Part shown: piece by piece, positions 1-11,400 of the stretch | Position numbering within the stretch: the stretch's first letter is position 1 | Layout of the letters: each line of letters opens with the position of its first letter | Source: Pachypanchax playfairii | Lineage: Eukaryota > Chordata > Actinopteri > Cyprinodontiformes > Aplocheilidae | Reading direction: 5' to 3' | Length of the DNA stretch: 64,000 bases | Assembly (NCBI GenBank): GCA_006937955.1 | Contig: SSNP01000093.1 | Span: 1,703,768 to 1,767,767, forward strand | Program-made: the position numbers and the translations under genes | Notes under the pieces: generated by a model | Databases searched by the model: none | Told to the model about the DNA's origin: nothing | What the model saw: only the letters and a program-made list of their open reading frames with translations

Positions 1-3000
1 CACACAGAGGAACCACACAGAGGAACTACACAGAGCAACAACATAGAGCAACCACACAGAGCAACAACACAGAGCAACCACATAGAGGAACCACACAGTG
101 CAACAACACAGAGCAACCACACAGAGGAACCACACAGTGCAACAACACAGAGCAACCACACAGAGGAACCACACAGAGGAACCACGCAGAGGAACCATGC
201 AGAGCAACAACACAGAGGAACCATGCAGAGCAACAACACAGAGGAACCACACAGAGCAACAACATAGAGCAACCACACAGAGAAACCACACAGAGAAACC
301 ACACAGAGGAACCACACAGTGCAACAACACAGAGCAACCACATAGAGGAACCACACAGTGCAACAACACAGAGCAACCACATAGAGGAACCACACAGAGA
401 AACCACACAGAGGAACCACACAGTGCAACAACACAGAGCAACCACAGAGAGGAACCACACAGTGCAACAACACAGAGCAACCACACAGAGGAACCACACA
501 GTGCAACAACACAGAGCAACCACACAGAGGAACCACACAGAGGAACCACAAAGAGGAACCACACAGTGCAACAACACAGAGCAACCACACAGAGGAACCA
601 CACAGAGGAACTACACAGAGCAACAACATAGAGCAACCACACAGAGCAACAACACAGAGCAACCACATAGAGGAACCACACAGAGAAACCACACAGAGGA
701 ACCACACAGAGAAACCACGCAGCGCAACCACACAGAGGAACCACGCAGAGGAACCATGCAGAGCAACAACACAGAGGAACCACACAGAGCAACAACACAG
801 AGGAACCACACAGAGGAACCACACAGAGAAACCACACAGAGGAACCACACAGTGCAACAACACAGAGCAACCACATAGAGGAACCACACAGTGCAACAAC
901 ACAGAGCAACCACACAGAGGAACCACACAGAGCAACCACACAGAGGAACCACACAGAGCAACAACACAGAGCAACCACACAGAGGAACCACACAGAGGAA
1001 CTACACAGAGCAACAACATAGAGCAACCACACAGAGCAACAACACAGAGCAACCACACAGAGCAACCACACAGTGCAACAACACAGAGCAACCACATAGA
1101 GGAACCACACAGTGCAACAACACAGAGCAACCACACAGAGGAACCACACAGAGCAACAACACAGAGGAACCACACAGAGCAACAACATAGAGCAACCACA
1201 CAGAGGAACCACACAGAGAAACCACACAGAGGAACCACACAGTGCAACAACACAGAGCAACCACATAGAGGAACCACACAGTGCAACAACACAGAGCAAC
1301 CACATAGAGGAACCACACAGTGCAACAACACAGAGCAACCACATAGAGGAACCACACAGAGAAACCACACAGAGGAACCACACAGTGCAACAACACAGAG
1401 CAACCACACAGAGGAACCACACAGTGCAACAACACAGAGAAACCACACAGAGGAACCACACAGAGGAACTACACAGAGCAACAACATAGAGCAACCACAC
1501 AGAGCAACAACACAGAGCAACAACACAGAGCAACCACACAGAGGAACCACACAGAGAAACCACACAGAGGAACCACACAGTGCAACAACACAGAGCAACC
1601 ACACAGAGGAACCACACAGAGCAACAACACAGAGCAACCACACAGAGGAACCACACAGAGGAACTACACAGAGCAACAACATAGAGCAACCACACAGAGC
1701 AACAACACAGAGGAACCATGCAGAGCAACAACACAGAGGAACCATGCAGAGCAACAACACAGAGGAACCACACAGAGCAACAACATAGAGCAACCACACA
1801 GAGGAACCACACAGAGAAACCACACAGAGGAACCACACAGAGCAACAACACAGAGCAACCACATAGAGGAACCACACAGTGCAACAACACAGAGCAACCA
1901 CACAGAGGAACCACACAGAGAAACCACACAGAGGAACCACACAGTGCAACAACACAGAGCAACCACATAGAGGAACCACACAGTGCAACAACACAGAGCA
2001 ACCACACAGAGGAACCACACAGTGCAACAACACAGAGCAACCACACAGAGGAACCACACAGAGAAACCACACAGAGGAACCACACAGTGCAACAACACAG
2101 AGCAACCACATAGAGGAACCACACAGTGCAACAACACAGAGCAACCACACAGAGGAACCACACAGAGCAACAACACAGAGCAACCACGCAGAGCAACAAC
2201 ACAGAGGAACCACACAGAGCAACAACACAGAGNNNNNNNNNNNNNNNNNNNNNNNAGAGGAACCACACAGAGAAACCACACAGAGGAACCACACAGTGCA
2301 ACAACACAGAGCAACCACATAGAGGAACCACACAGTGCAACAACACAGAGCAACCACACAGAGGAACCACACAGAGAAACCACACAGAGGAACCACACAG
2401 TGCAACAACACAGAGCAACCACATAGAGGAACCACACAGTGCAACAACACAGAGCAACCACACAGAGGAACCACACAGAGCAACCACACAGAGGAACCAC
2501 ACAGAGCAACAACACAGAGCAACCACACAGAGGAACCACACAGTGCAACAACACAGAGCAACCACACAGAGCAACCACACAGTGCAACAACACAGAGCAA
2601 CCACACAGAGGAACCACACAGAGGAACTACACAGAGCAACAACATAGAGCAACCACACAGAGCAACAACACAGAGCAACCACATAGAGGAACCACACAGA
2701 GAAACCACACAGAGGAACCACACAGTGCAACAACACAGAGCAACCACATAGAGGAACCACACAGTGCAACAACACAGAGCAACCACACAGAGCAACAACA
2801 TAGAGCAACCACACAGAGGAACCACACAGAGGAACCACACAGAGCAACAACACAGAGCAACCACACAGAGGAACCACACAGAGAAACCACACAGAGGAAC
2901 CACACAGTGCAACAACACAGAGCAACCACATAGAGGAACCACACAGTGCAACAACACAGAGCAACCACATAGAGGAACCACACAGAGAAACCACACAGAG

Positions 3001-3031
3001 GAACCACGCAGTGCAACAACACAGAGCAACA
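1..3031. repeat. 13-bp minisatellite array, about 230 copies
   Basis: This is a head-to-tail array of a 13-bp unit whose commonest form is AACCACACAGAGG. Single-base variants end in GTGC, GAGC or GAGA, or carry CATAG or CTACA in the middle. Variants recur in fixed runs, for example AACCACACAGTGC followed by AACAACACAGAGC then AACCACATAGAGG, giving 39-bp and longer higher-order blocks. The array starts before the window and ends abruptly at single-copy DNA. The plus strand is almost free of T. Because 13 is not a multiple of three and stop codons are rare in the unit, long open frames rich in His, Thr, Gln and Asn (plus strand) or Cys, Leu and Val (minus strand) appear in several frames; these are by-products and not genes. 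Confidence 0.97.
2233..2255. other. Assembly gap (23 N) inside the 13-bp array
   Basis: A run of 23 undetermined bases sits inside the minisatellite. The array continues on both sides with the same unit, so the true length of missing sequence is unknown and the array may be longer than assembled. Confidence 0.99.
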
Positions 3032-3715
3032 AATCCCTTTGATCTGCTGCCAGAACAGGTTCTGTCTGAATTTCTCCCTCCCTTCCTTCCAGAGTACTGC
3101 AGACGGAGGTGGGGTGTGGTCTCTGCCACACCCTGCCTGACACTCCGTGTTACAGGTATGTCATCCTCATTCCTGCTGCTTGCTCACAGGATTCCTGTCC
3201 TGGCCCATCACAAATATGTTTTTCTTTATCGTTTATTATTATATCTCTGTACGTTTTTCGGCATCTAACCTGTTTAGCAATTTTTCAGCCAATTTCAACA
3301 ATTTATACATCAAACTGTTCAGCTTGTTCAGGACATTCCAGCTATAACTTTTATTATTGATATCTCTTCAATCTCTTTTTAAGTTATTAAACTTTTTGTG
3401 CCCTTTTCGGCCCCATTGAAATATATTGAGATCTCTTTAAATCCTCCAAATTCCTATAACTTCTTTGCTAATCAATTATTTCAGCGTAATTCAACTTAGA
3501 AACTTCATTCAACTTTTAAACAAGTCACATTCATTGGGCTATTGTCGTATGATTTTAAAAGATTTCAAAAGTTTTGCACCCTTTTTTAAGCCCCAAATAT
3601 TTTCAAATATTTCAACTCAACTGTCTTCAACTCTTTCAACTTTTTCGGACTACTTCAGCTCTCTTTAACTTGGAAACTCCACATTTAGATATTGATATAT
3701 AACTTTAAAAAGTAT
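3032..3715. other. AT-rich unassigned stretch
   Basis: This runs between the 13-bp array and the first LINE fragment. It begins with about 150 bp of mixed composition, then becomes AT-rich with many TTTCAA and TTCAACT words. Only short open frames occur, none with recognisable protein similarity. It may be LINE 5' sequence too decayed to read. Confidence 0.5.
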
Positions 3716-4708
3716 TTAACTTTTGCATCTTCAGGATCAATTTCTGCTATCAAATCTGCTGCTGGTGAAATATCTACTGACCCTGGGGAGATAAATAAGA
3801 TCTTTGCAGAGTTCTACTCAACCTTGTATACCTCTGATCACCCTCTGCCTCCAGATAATATGCTTGATAATATTATTTTCCCTCAGATAGATAATGATGT
3901 GGCTGAGGCTCTTGGGGTTAGGGTTAGGAGGCCACCAATACATTTCAGTGCAAGTCCCCTGATGGCTTCACAGTTGAATATTATAAGATGTATTTAAATC
4001 TGCTTGCCCCTCTCTTACGGGATATGTATAATGAAGCATTCACCTGCGGTCATCTTACAGATACCCTGTCGGAGGCCACCATTCTCTTCTCTTGAAAAAG
4101 GATAAAGACCCATTGCTATGTAGAAGTTAGAGACCAATTTCTCTCTTGAATGTTGACCTAAAAATTATTTCTAAAGTTCTTGCTTTGCGTCTGCAATGGG
4201 TTCTATCACCTATAATAGCGCTGGATCAAACTGGCTTCATGACAGGTTGGCACTCCTCACACAATACTAGACGTCTTTCTAACATCATTTATTCATCTCA
4301 TTCTAAAGTGCCGTAGGATGTGGTTTTCTTTGTGTTCTGTTGTATGTTCACAACTTCCACTACTGCTTTCACTGTCTATACATTAGTTAGTATATCTCTG
4401 AAGATCTGGACTCTGGCATTTTGGCCTCTTGGGTCCTTCGGTCTTGACCTCTGTGTATAGAAATTGCATGTTTGAACCCTCAAGAACCGACCCGACGTTT
4501 AAGTTATGGCACATTAACTGCATTGAGGTTGTTGGTGATCTGTATACAGACAATATTTTCTCCCCATTTACAGAACTTGTTGATACATATAATTTCCAAA
4601 CCACCACCTTTTTTGCTTTTTTCAAATTAGAGACTATGTAAAAAAACAATTTCCTCACTTCCCGACCCACCCTCCTGAAACCCTTATAGACTTTCTTCTG
4701 GCCACAGA
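3716..4708 (+). mobile_element. L1-clade LINE ORF2 fragment, 5' part of a split copy
   Basis: The conceptual translation across several frameshifts and stops shows L1-type ORF2 landmarks in order: INKIFAEFYSTLYTSD near 3800, SPDGFTVEYYKMYLNLLAPL near 3955-4010, a reverse-transcriptase segment resembling RPISLLNVDLKIISKVLALRL near 4130-4195, a DQTGF motif near 4225, and a late-ORF2 motif resembling RDYVKKQFPHFP near 4635. The copy is dead. It stops at 4708 where an opposite-strand Rex1-like element begins, and the matching C-terminal part resumes near 6004, so this is one L1 split by a later insertion. A short GGGTTAGGGTTAGG at about 3914 lies inside it. Confidence 0.75.
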
Positions 4709-6003
4709 TCAAATCAAATCAAATCAAAAATACTTTATTAATCCCCGAAGGGAAATTAAGTGTTGTTATAGCTCAGTTCTTTTTCAGGGAGCCATTGTAG
4801 AGGGTTCTAGGTGTGGACAGGAAGGATCTCCTGTAGAGGGTTCTAGGTGTGGACAGGAAGGATCTCCTGTAGAGGGTTCTAGCTGTGGACAGGAAGGCTC
4901 TCCTGTAAAGGGTTCTAGCTGTGGACAGGAAGGATCTCCTGTAGCGGTCTGTGCTGCAGCGGATTATGAAGAATCTTCTGAGACAGCAGCGGGCATCTGA
5001 CATCAGCGGGCTTCTGCGGGCAGCAGGGGGCGACATCGTCCCCTGCTGCCTGCTCATAAAAGGAAGTAACATCTACAGCAACAACAGCTCTGAAGAAGGC
5101 GGAAGTAAACGCCGAAACATGTCAGCAACAGGTAATACACCTCTCATGAACTCTGAGTTTAAAAAGAACCAAAAACAGGATCTTCTGAGACACTCTGTTG
5201 TTGAGTTCTGAAGAGGATGATGAGGGTTTTCCATCATGTTCTTCATCCTCCTTTGGACAATAAACTCAAGAGACTCCAGTTCAGTCTCCGGGACAGAATC
5301 AGTCCTCCTTTTAAATCAGTTCAGCCTCTACATGTCACTTCCTCTGATGCTGCTTCCCCAACAGGTGACTGCAGATGTGATCAGCTGACAAACTCCTCTT
5401 CTTTTGCTGCTCCTCTTCAAATCTCTGTCTGTCCGTATTGTTTGAAAGCCAGGCAGAGACACGCTGGAGTCCAGGATATGTTCCTTTAGCCATGTCTCAG
5501 TAAAATACATGATGCTGCATTCCTGATACTCTGACTGGGTCTTCAACAGAGTTTCAAGTTCATCCATTTTGTTAGCAAAGAGATCTCACATTTGTCAATA
5601 TGAATGATGGAAGTGAAGGTTTAAACTTCCTCTTTCTCTCTCTTCACTCTGCTCCTGCTCTGCATCCACGTCTTCTTTTTCTGAGCTCATCAGGGATCCA
5701 GAGTTTCAATTTGAGGTTTATTTCAGCCTTAGAAATGTCAGTTAGCTGCTCTTTCTTGTAAACAAGTCTCCTGTTGCCATGGTTACGCATCATAACAAGT
5801 GGCAAAAAAGTGACAAATCAAGCAAAAAAACAGCACAGCACCCAAATCAGAAGAAAAGTATTTAGAAAATATTTCCAGAAGAAAAAACTAGCAAAAATAC
5901 TCAAAAAGAACAAAAAAAATGCTAGCAAATGCTAGAAAAGTCACAGAGCTACTCCAACAAGCTGCCACCAGTTGTAGCGCTATTCCGGAATGATGATGTC
6001 AAT
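4709..6003 (-). mobile_element. Internally deleted Rex1/L2-like LINE nested in an L1
   Basis: Read on the minus strand, the element begins near 6003 with an A/T-rich untranslated leader. It then encodes an apurinic-endonuclease segment from 5567 (FTETWLKEHILDSSVSLPGF), a hallmark of this LINE group. At about 5395 the frame jumps to the far C-terminal tail of the polyprotein (SAVTCWGSSIRGSDM, then LESLEFIVQRRMKNMMENP and DRYRRSFLST), so nearly all of the reverse transcriptase is missing. The 3' end carries the terminus common in fish LINEs (GGGATTAATAAAGTATTTTT on the minus strand) followed by a short ATTTG-type tandem tail at 4709-4725. Both flanks are L1 sequence, showing insertion into an older L1. 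Confidence 0.75.
4797..4950. repeat. 36-bp tandem repeat (4 units plus part of a fifth) in a LINE coding tail
   Basis: Units start at 4797, 4833, 4869, 4905 and (partial) 4941. Each unit is 36 bp and encodes, on the minus strand, one copy of a 12-residue peptide like YRRSFLSTARTL, which occurs once at the C-terminus of ordinary Rex1-type LINE proteins. Because 36 is a multiple of three the frame stays open through the expansion. Confidence 0.9.
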
Positions 6004-6660
6004 GCAGGGAGATGTATCACTGTCCTGTATAGTTTTATCTGGTCAATCTCATTATCAGCACTTGCTGCTAATAAAACTGGGAGAGTAGCCCAGGTGAACA
6101 AGGTGTCACCTTAACTGAACAGCAATGGGACTCTTCATTATCTTTAGTTCATTTGTCATCCATATGTGCTCGTCATAGGTTAATTCAATGCAAGGATTTT
6201 TATAGGATTCACTATACTAATGCTAGACTAGCCAAAATCTACCCCTCTGGTAGTGATGCTTGTGGCAGATGTCACCTATTACCAGCCAATCACATTCACA
6301 TGTTTTGGTCTTGCCCTAAATTGACAGCATTCTGGTGCATTTTTATTTCGCTGAGCGCGGCCTATGGTAGTGTAATTGTTTCTAACCCTCTGACTGCAAT
6401 TTTTGGCCTCCCATTCACTACTGATTTACCCAAAATGTTGAAGAGAGTTGTTGCATTTATAACCCTTCTGGCTCGTAAATTGATTTTGCTGAATTGGAAA
6501 CTTCTCCACCCTCCTTCACATTCCCACTGGAAGTACTTTATAATCTTAAGTTTGAGAAGCTTAGATTTTCCCTTAAGGGCTCTGATAAATTGTTGAAAGC
6601 TATTTGGAACCCTTTTCTACTCCACACAGTCTCTTAATTATAATTATTAACTAGGGATTG
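6004..6660 (+). mobile_element. L1-clade LINE ORF2 C-terminus, 3' part of the split copy
   Basis: From about 6010 the translation gives CITVLYSFIWSISL, then after a frameshift a 147-residue open segment (6153-6596). The latter contains SSICARHRLIQCK, LAKIYPSGSDACGRCHLLPA and HMFWSCPKLTAFW. The CxxC...H...C pattern is the zinc-knuckle-like domain at the C-terminus of fish L1-clade ORF2. This is the continuation of the fragment that stops at 4708. The copy ends in AT-rich DNA near 6660. Confidence 0.75.
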
Positions 6661-7020
6661 GGTGGAGAAAATTTCGCTATTTTTTATGTATTATTATTTT
6701 TTATTTATATTTATTTATTACTGTACAGTAACTTTTACTGTGTGACTGTGGCAACGTCATTCGCCATCAGATGCACACATTGAGGTCGCCAGACAGATGA
6801 TAAGACCCATGATGACATGTGATGCACCAATTTGATTGGCTTGGCCAGTAGAAATGTACTATCATATGTATTTGAAGTTGAGAGTTACCATGGCAACGCA
6901 GCTCACCAAAAACCAAGATAAACAGACATTATTAGACATAAAACACAGACACAAGATACATTCAGCAGCATCTTCCATAAATGTCTGATTGGTGTTTGAA
7001 GCCTGTTTATACAGATAAAA
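6661..7020. other. Unassigned stretch, AT-rich then mixed
   Basis: The first 70 bp are almost pure A/T (TTATTTATTT words), probably the L1 3' end. The remainder is of mixed composition with no open frame or repeat that I can name. Confidence 0.5.
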
Positions 7021-7550
7021 TACAGACAGGAAATGGATCAGCTGGTCGTCTGGTGCAGTCAGGAAAAACATCTAGCTCTGTCCCCCATTATCATACAAAA
7101 CACACCTGTAACTATGGTTGACACAATCAGGTTTCTGGGGACCTCCATCTCCCGGGACCTGAAATGGACGGCCAACATAGCATCAGTATCTAAAACGGTT
7201 CCGCAGAGGCTGAACTTCCTGCAGCAGCTAAAGAAGTTCAACCTGCCACAGGAGCTGCTGGTGAACCTCTACAGAACCGTCATCGAGTCCGTCCTCTGCC
7301 GGTCCATCACAGACTGCAGAGAACTACAATGTCTGCAGAGAGAATCACTGGTTCTAATCTGACCTCCACCCAGGACCTGGACTCCTCTAGAGTCAGGAAA
7401 AGAGCAGGCAGCATCAGTCCAGGTCCTGGATGGAGGAGTCCAGGTCCTGTATGGAGGGAAGATAAACACCAGAGATTCTTTCTGTGGACTTGATAATTCT
7501 CTACAGTTTGTTTCTATCTAGTTTGGTTAGTTTCTTCTTCTTCTACATGG
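7021..7550 (+). mobile_element. Rex1/CR1-like LINE C-terminal fragment
   Basis: The frame from 7033 reads LVVWCSQEKH, then TPVTMVDTIRFLGTSISRDL, WTANIASVSKTVPQRLNFL and QQLKKFNLPQELLVNLYRTV. This is the typical order for the segment after the reverse-transcriptase palm in fish Rex1/L2-type LINEs. After a frameshift near 7340, the words SRVRKRAGSIS near 7390 match the downstream tail. The upstream domains are missing, as expected for 5'-truncated LINE copies. Confidence 0.75.
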
Positions 7551-8020
7551 TGAACTGTGTTCCTGAGTCCATGCAGTGACGTCCAGTAGAGAATCAGACC
7601 TGTTTTTAATGCAGTGCTGCCTCAAGTCCTGCAAATCACAAGCACTTAGTTTTGACCTTTGACCTTGTCTCTTGCACAGAGTTCTCCTGATTCTCTTTTG
7701 ATGACATCATTCACTGTAGATTGTGGATCTTAAAAATCATAGCAGTTTTGCTTTGAGGAACATTTTTTTCACATTGTTTCACCATTTTTAGACTCAGATG
7801 AAAGAACCTCTGCCTTCTGGATTCCAGTTTTATATAAAAAGGAATTTTCAGTCTACTCTCTGAATGCTGGAAGCAACCAGACCTGATCAGATGTTCATCT
7901 GCTTTTTGAGGTGAGCAAATCTTTGCAAGTGCCAGTAATGAAGAATCAGAAATGCACAGAGAAACTTCCACACGGTGCTCAGAGCCCAGAACCTGCTCCA
8001 TTTCTGACTGAATACCTACA
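7551..8020. other. Unassigned intergenic stretch
   Basis: This lies between the LINE tail and the taf5l 3' region. A 96-codon open frame exists on the minus strand (7711-8001), but I recognise no domain in it and see no splice or promoter context. I leave it uncalled. Confidence 0.5.
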
Positions 8021-8023
8021 GTC

Positions 8024-8150
8024 TTTATTGTTGTTCTAGTTAAAATGTTTGAGGTTTGTTCTATCTTTATGTTGTGTATTATAATAACTTAGAGAGAAGA
8101 AAGAGACAAACGTTCGGGTTTAATGGAAACAGTCCAGGAATACTTTTAAT
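8024..8150 (-). terminator. Candidate polyadenylation signals for taf5l
   Basis: On the minus strand an ATTAAA lies at 8145-8150 and an AATAAA at 8024-8029, about 345 and 465 bp beyond the taf5l stop codon. Either could end the transcript. This is inference from hexamers only. Confidence 0.4.
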
Positions 8151-8493
8151 TTTTCAGCTCTCTCTCTAAGCACAACTGGATTGGCATCACTTAACCAAAA
8201 TATTATAAAAATACAGGATATTTACACTTTAAGGACTGTAGTTGTAGAATCTTACAGAAAAGTGAAAACTATAAACATGTATTCCCAGTTACAGCAACAA
8301 TGTTGCCATTTAAAACATTCAATCGACTGTGACTTCATCAAACTGTTCGCAGTTTGATGAAAAACATCTTCAGTTTATACAGAAATAATATCTCAACCAG
8401 TTTTAGAAGACAGACTGGAGCTTTAGAAACATAATGAGGTTAAAATAATGAATACTTGTTAGTGAAGCTAAGTGGAGGAACCAGCTGCTCTGG

Positions 8494-11400
8494 TTACTGT
8501 TCAGCCTTCTCCTGAGCAGTTCCCGTCACCAGCAGCAGGTTGCAGGCCATGAACTGGACATTAAGAACACTGCTGCTGTTTCCAGTGTACAGTCCCACCA
8601 GCTCACTGGAAGAGCCATCAGACGGCGCCCCGCCATGGGAGCTGCGGATGTCCCACACCCGGACCGAGTTGTCCATGGACGACGACGCCACCAGGCTGCT
8701 GTCTGGACTGAAGGACAGACTGGTGACGCTGTCTGTGTGGCCACGCAGATCTTTGAACAGAGTCCCTGATGCCAGGTCCCAGAGCTTCACCCGTTGGTCC
8801 TCTCCAGCAGAAGCCAGGTACTTCCCATTGGGTGAGAACGCCAGTGACAACACAGGGCCACGGTGACCAGTGAACAGGCGAACAGACGCCCCCTGCTGGG
8901 TGCTCCACAGCCGTATAGTCTTGTCTGTGGACCCAGTTGCCAGATAGTTGGAGTTTGGGTGGAATTTGATGCAGTCGACATCAGAGAGGTGCCCTGCGTA
9001 GAGCCGCAGCGGATAGGTGCGAGAGAACGTCCAGAGACGAGCAGTACGGTCCTGAGAACAGCTGGCGAAATACAGGCTGCAGGGGCTGACGTCCACATCC
9101 CACACCGGGTAGGCGTGGCCCTGGTAGAGCGCCGTGTTGGTGAAGCTGCCCAGGTCCCAGTACCGGATGGAAGAGTCCTCAGAGCAAGAGATCAGGCCCG
9201 AGCTGTCCGTCATAAAGGCAGTACGATACACAGAGCCGCTGTGACCTCGCAATGTTTTAATCTCACTGCCGCAGCTGTCCTCTTCATCCTCCTGGAACAA
9301 ATTACAAGGTTTATTTTTAAACAAGAGTTTGTCAGCATTCAAAGTCCTGCAGTAATTAACGCTAGCTAACAGCAACCAGATGAAGGAGATCCTTTTGGAT
9401 CACACCAGAACTAAAGAATAAAAATCTGCTCTGTCGCTGCCACGGCAGACCATTTCTTCCTCCTACATCCTTCAAATGAACTGCTGCTCGCCATTATTTT
9501 TACAAACTGAACCAACTCACTGACATGATTAAAACATTTTCAGTTCCCCTTCAACACACAGAGACATCTGGGCTGAGTACAGGGTCCTGCAGTCCAAGTA
9601 GGAGGCTCCTCTAAGAGTGGTGGAGGACTAGGATACTGTGGGATTTCTAGATCCAGATGGACAAACGTGATGGCTAACCAACTGGACAGAGTGGTTGATA
9701 AACAACAGAAGACAGCAGTGATTGATGTCAAGATCCCGGGTCTCAGGCAGAGGACCCCCACACCCGGGTCTCAGGCAGAGGACCCCAACACCCGGGTCTC
9801 AGGCAGAGGACCCCAACACCAGGGTCTCAGGCAGAGGACCCCAACACCAGGGTCTCAGACAGAGGACCCCAACACAGGTCTCAGGCAGAGGACCCCCACA
9901 CCCGGGTCTCAGGCAGAGGACCCCCACACCCGGGTCTCAGGCAGAGGACCCCAACACCCGGGTCTCAGGCAGAGGACCCCAACACCCGGGTCTCAGGCAG
10001 AGGACCCCAACACAGGTCTCAGGCACGGGTCTCAGACAGAGGACCCCAACACAGGTCTCAGGCAGAGGACCCCAACACCCGGGTCTCAGGCAGGGGACCC
10101 CCCACCGGGTCTCAGGCAGAGGACCCCAACACCCGGGTCTCAGGTAGAGGACCCCAACACAGGTCTCAGGCAGAGGACCCCAACACCCGGGTCTCAGACA
10201 GAGGACCCCAACACAGGTCTCAGGCAGAGGACCCCAACACCCGGGTCTCAGGCAGGGGACCCCCCACCGGGTCTCAGGCAGAGGACCCCAACACCCGGGT
10301 CTCAGACAGAGGACCCCAACACAGGTCTCAGGCAGAGGAACCCAACACCCGGGTCTCAGGCAGGGGACCCCCCACCGGGTCTCAGGCAGAGGACCCCAAC
10401 ACCCGGGTCTCAGACAGAGGACCCCAACACCCGGGTCTCAGACAGAGGACCCCAACACCCGGGTCTCAGACAGAGGACCCCAACACAGGTCTCAGGCAGA
10501 GGACCCCAACACCCGGGTCTCAGGCAGGGGACCCCCCACCGGGTCTCAGGCAGAGGACCCCAACACCGGGTCTCAGGCAGAGGACCCCAACACCCGGGTC
10601 TCAGGCAGAGGACCCCAACACCCGGGTCTCAGACAGAGGACCCCAACACCCGGGTCTCAGACAGAGGACCCCAACACAGGTCTCAGGCAGAGGACCCCAA
10701 CACCCGGGTCTCAGACAGAGGACCCCAACACAGGTCTCAGGCAGAGGACCCCAACACCCGGGTCTCAGACAGAGGACCCCAACACCCGGGTCTCAGGCAG
10801 GGGACCCCCCACCGGGTCTCAGGCAGAGGACCCCAACACCCGGGTCTCAGACAGAGGACCCCAACACAGGTCTCAGGCAGAGGACCCCAACACCCGGGTC
10901 TCAGGCAGAGGACCCCCCACCGGGGCTCAGGCAGAGGACCCAACACCCGGGTCTCAGGCAGAGGACCCCAACACCCGGGTCTCAGACAGAGGACCCCAAC
11001 ACAGGTCTCAGGCAGAGGACCCCAACACCCGGGTCTCAGGCAGGGGACCCCCCACCGGGTCTCAGGCAGAGGACCCCAACACCCGGGTCTCAGGCAGGGG
11101 ACCCCCCACCGGGTCTCAGGCAGAGGACCCCAACACCCGGGTCTCAGACAGAGGACCCCAACACAGGTCTCAGGCAGAGGACCCCAACACCCGGGTCTCA
11201 GGCAGGGGACCCCCCACCGGGTCTCAGGCAGAGGACCCCAACACCCGGGTCTCAGGCAGAGGACCCCAACACCCGGGTCTCAGACAGAGGACCCCAACAC
11301 CCGGGTCTCACACAGAGGACCCCAACACAGGTCTCAGGCAGAGGACCCCAACACCCGGGTCTCAGGCAGGGGACCCCCCACCGGGTCTCAGGCAGAGGAC

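Noticed and set aside
26..3042. Many open frames with Thr/His/Gln-rich or Cys/Leu/Val-rich repeats, at first sight like a mucin or antifreeze-type repetitive protein
   Set aside because: They occur in several frames of both strands at once, as expected from a 13-bp stop-poor unit. There is no signal peptide, splice site or single-copy coding end, and an assembly gap interrupts them.
3914..3928. GGGTTAGGGTTAGG resembling telomere repeat
   Set aside because: Only two units inside a decayed LINE; too short to treat as an interstitial telomere.
7711..8001. 96-codon minus-strand open frame downstream of taf5l
   Set aside because: No domain, conserved motif, splice site or promoter context could be identified, so it was not called as a gene.
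8863..9369. 168-codon open frame on the plus strand opposite taf5l exon 4
   Set aside because: It is the antisense shadow of a well-supported WD40 exon and has no recognisable domain.
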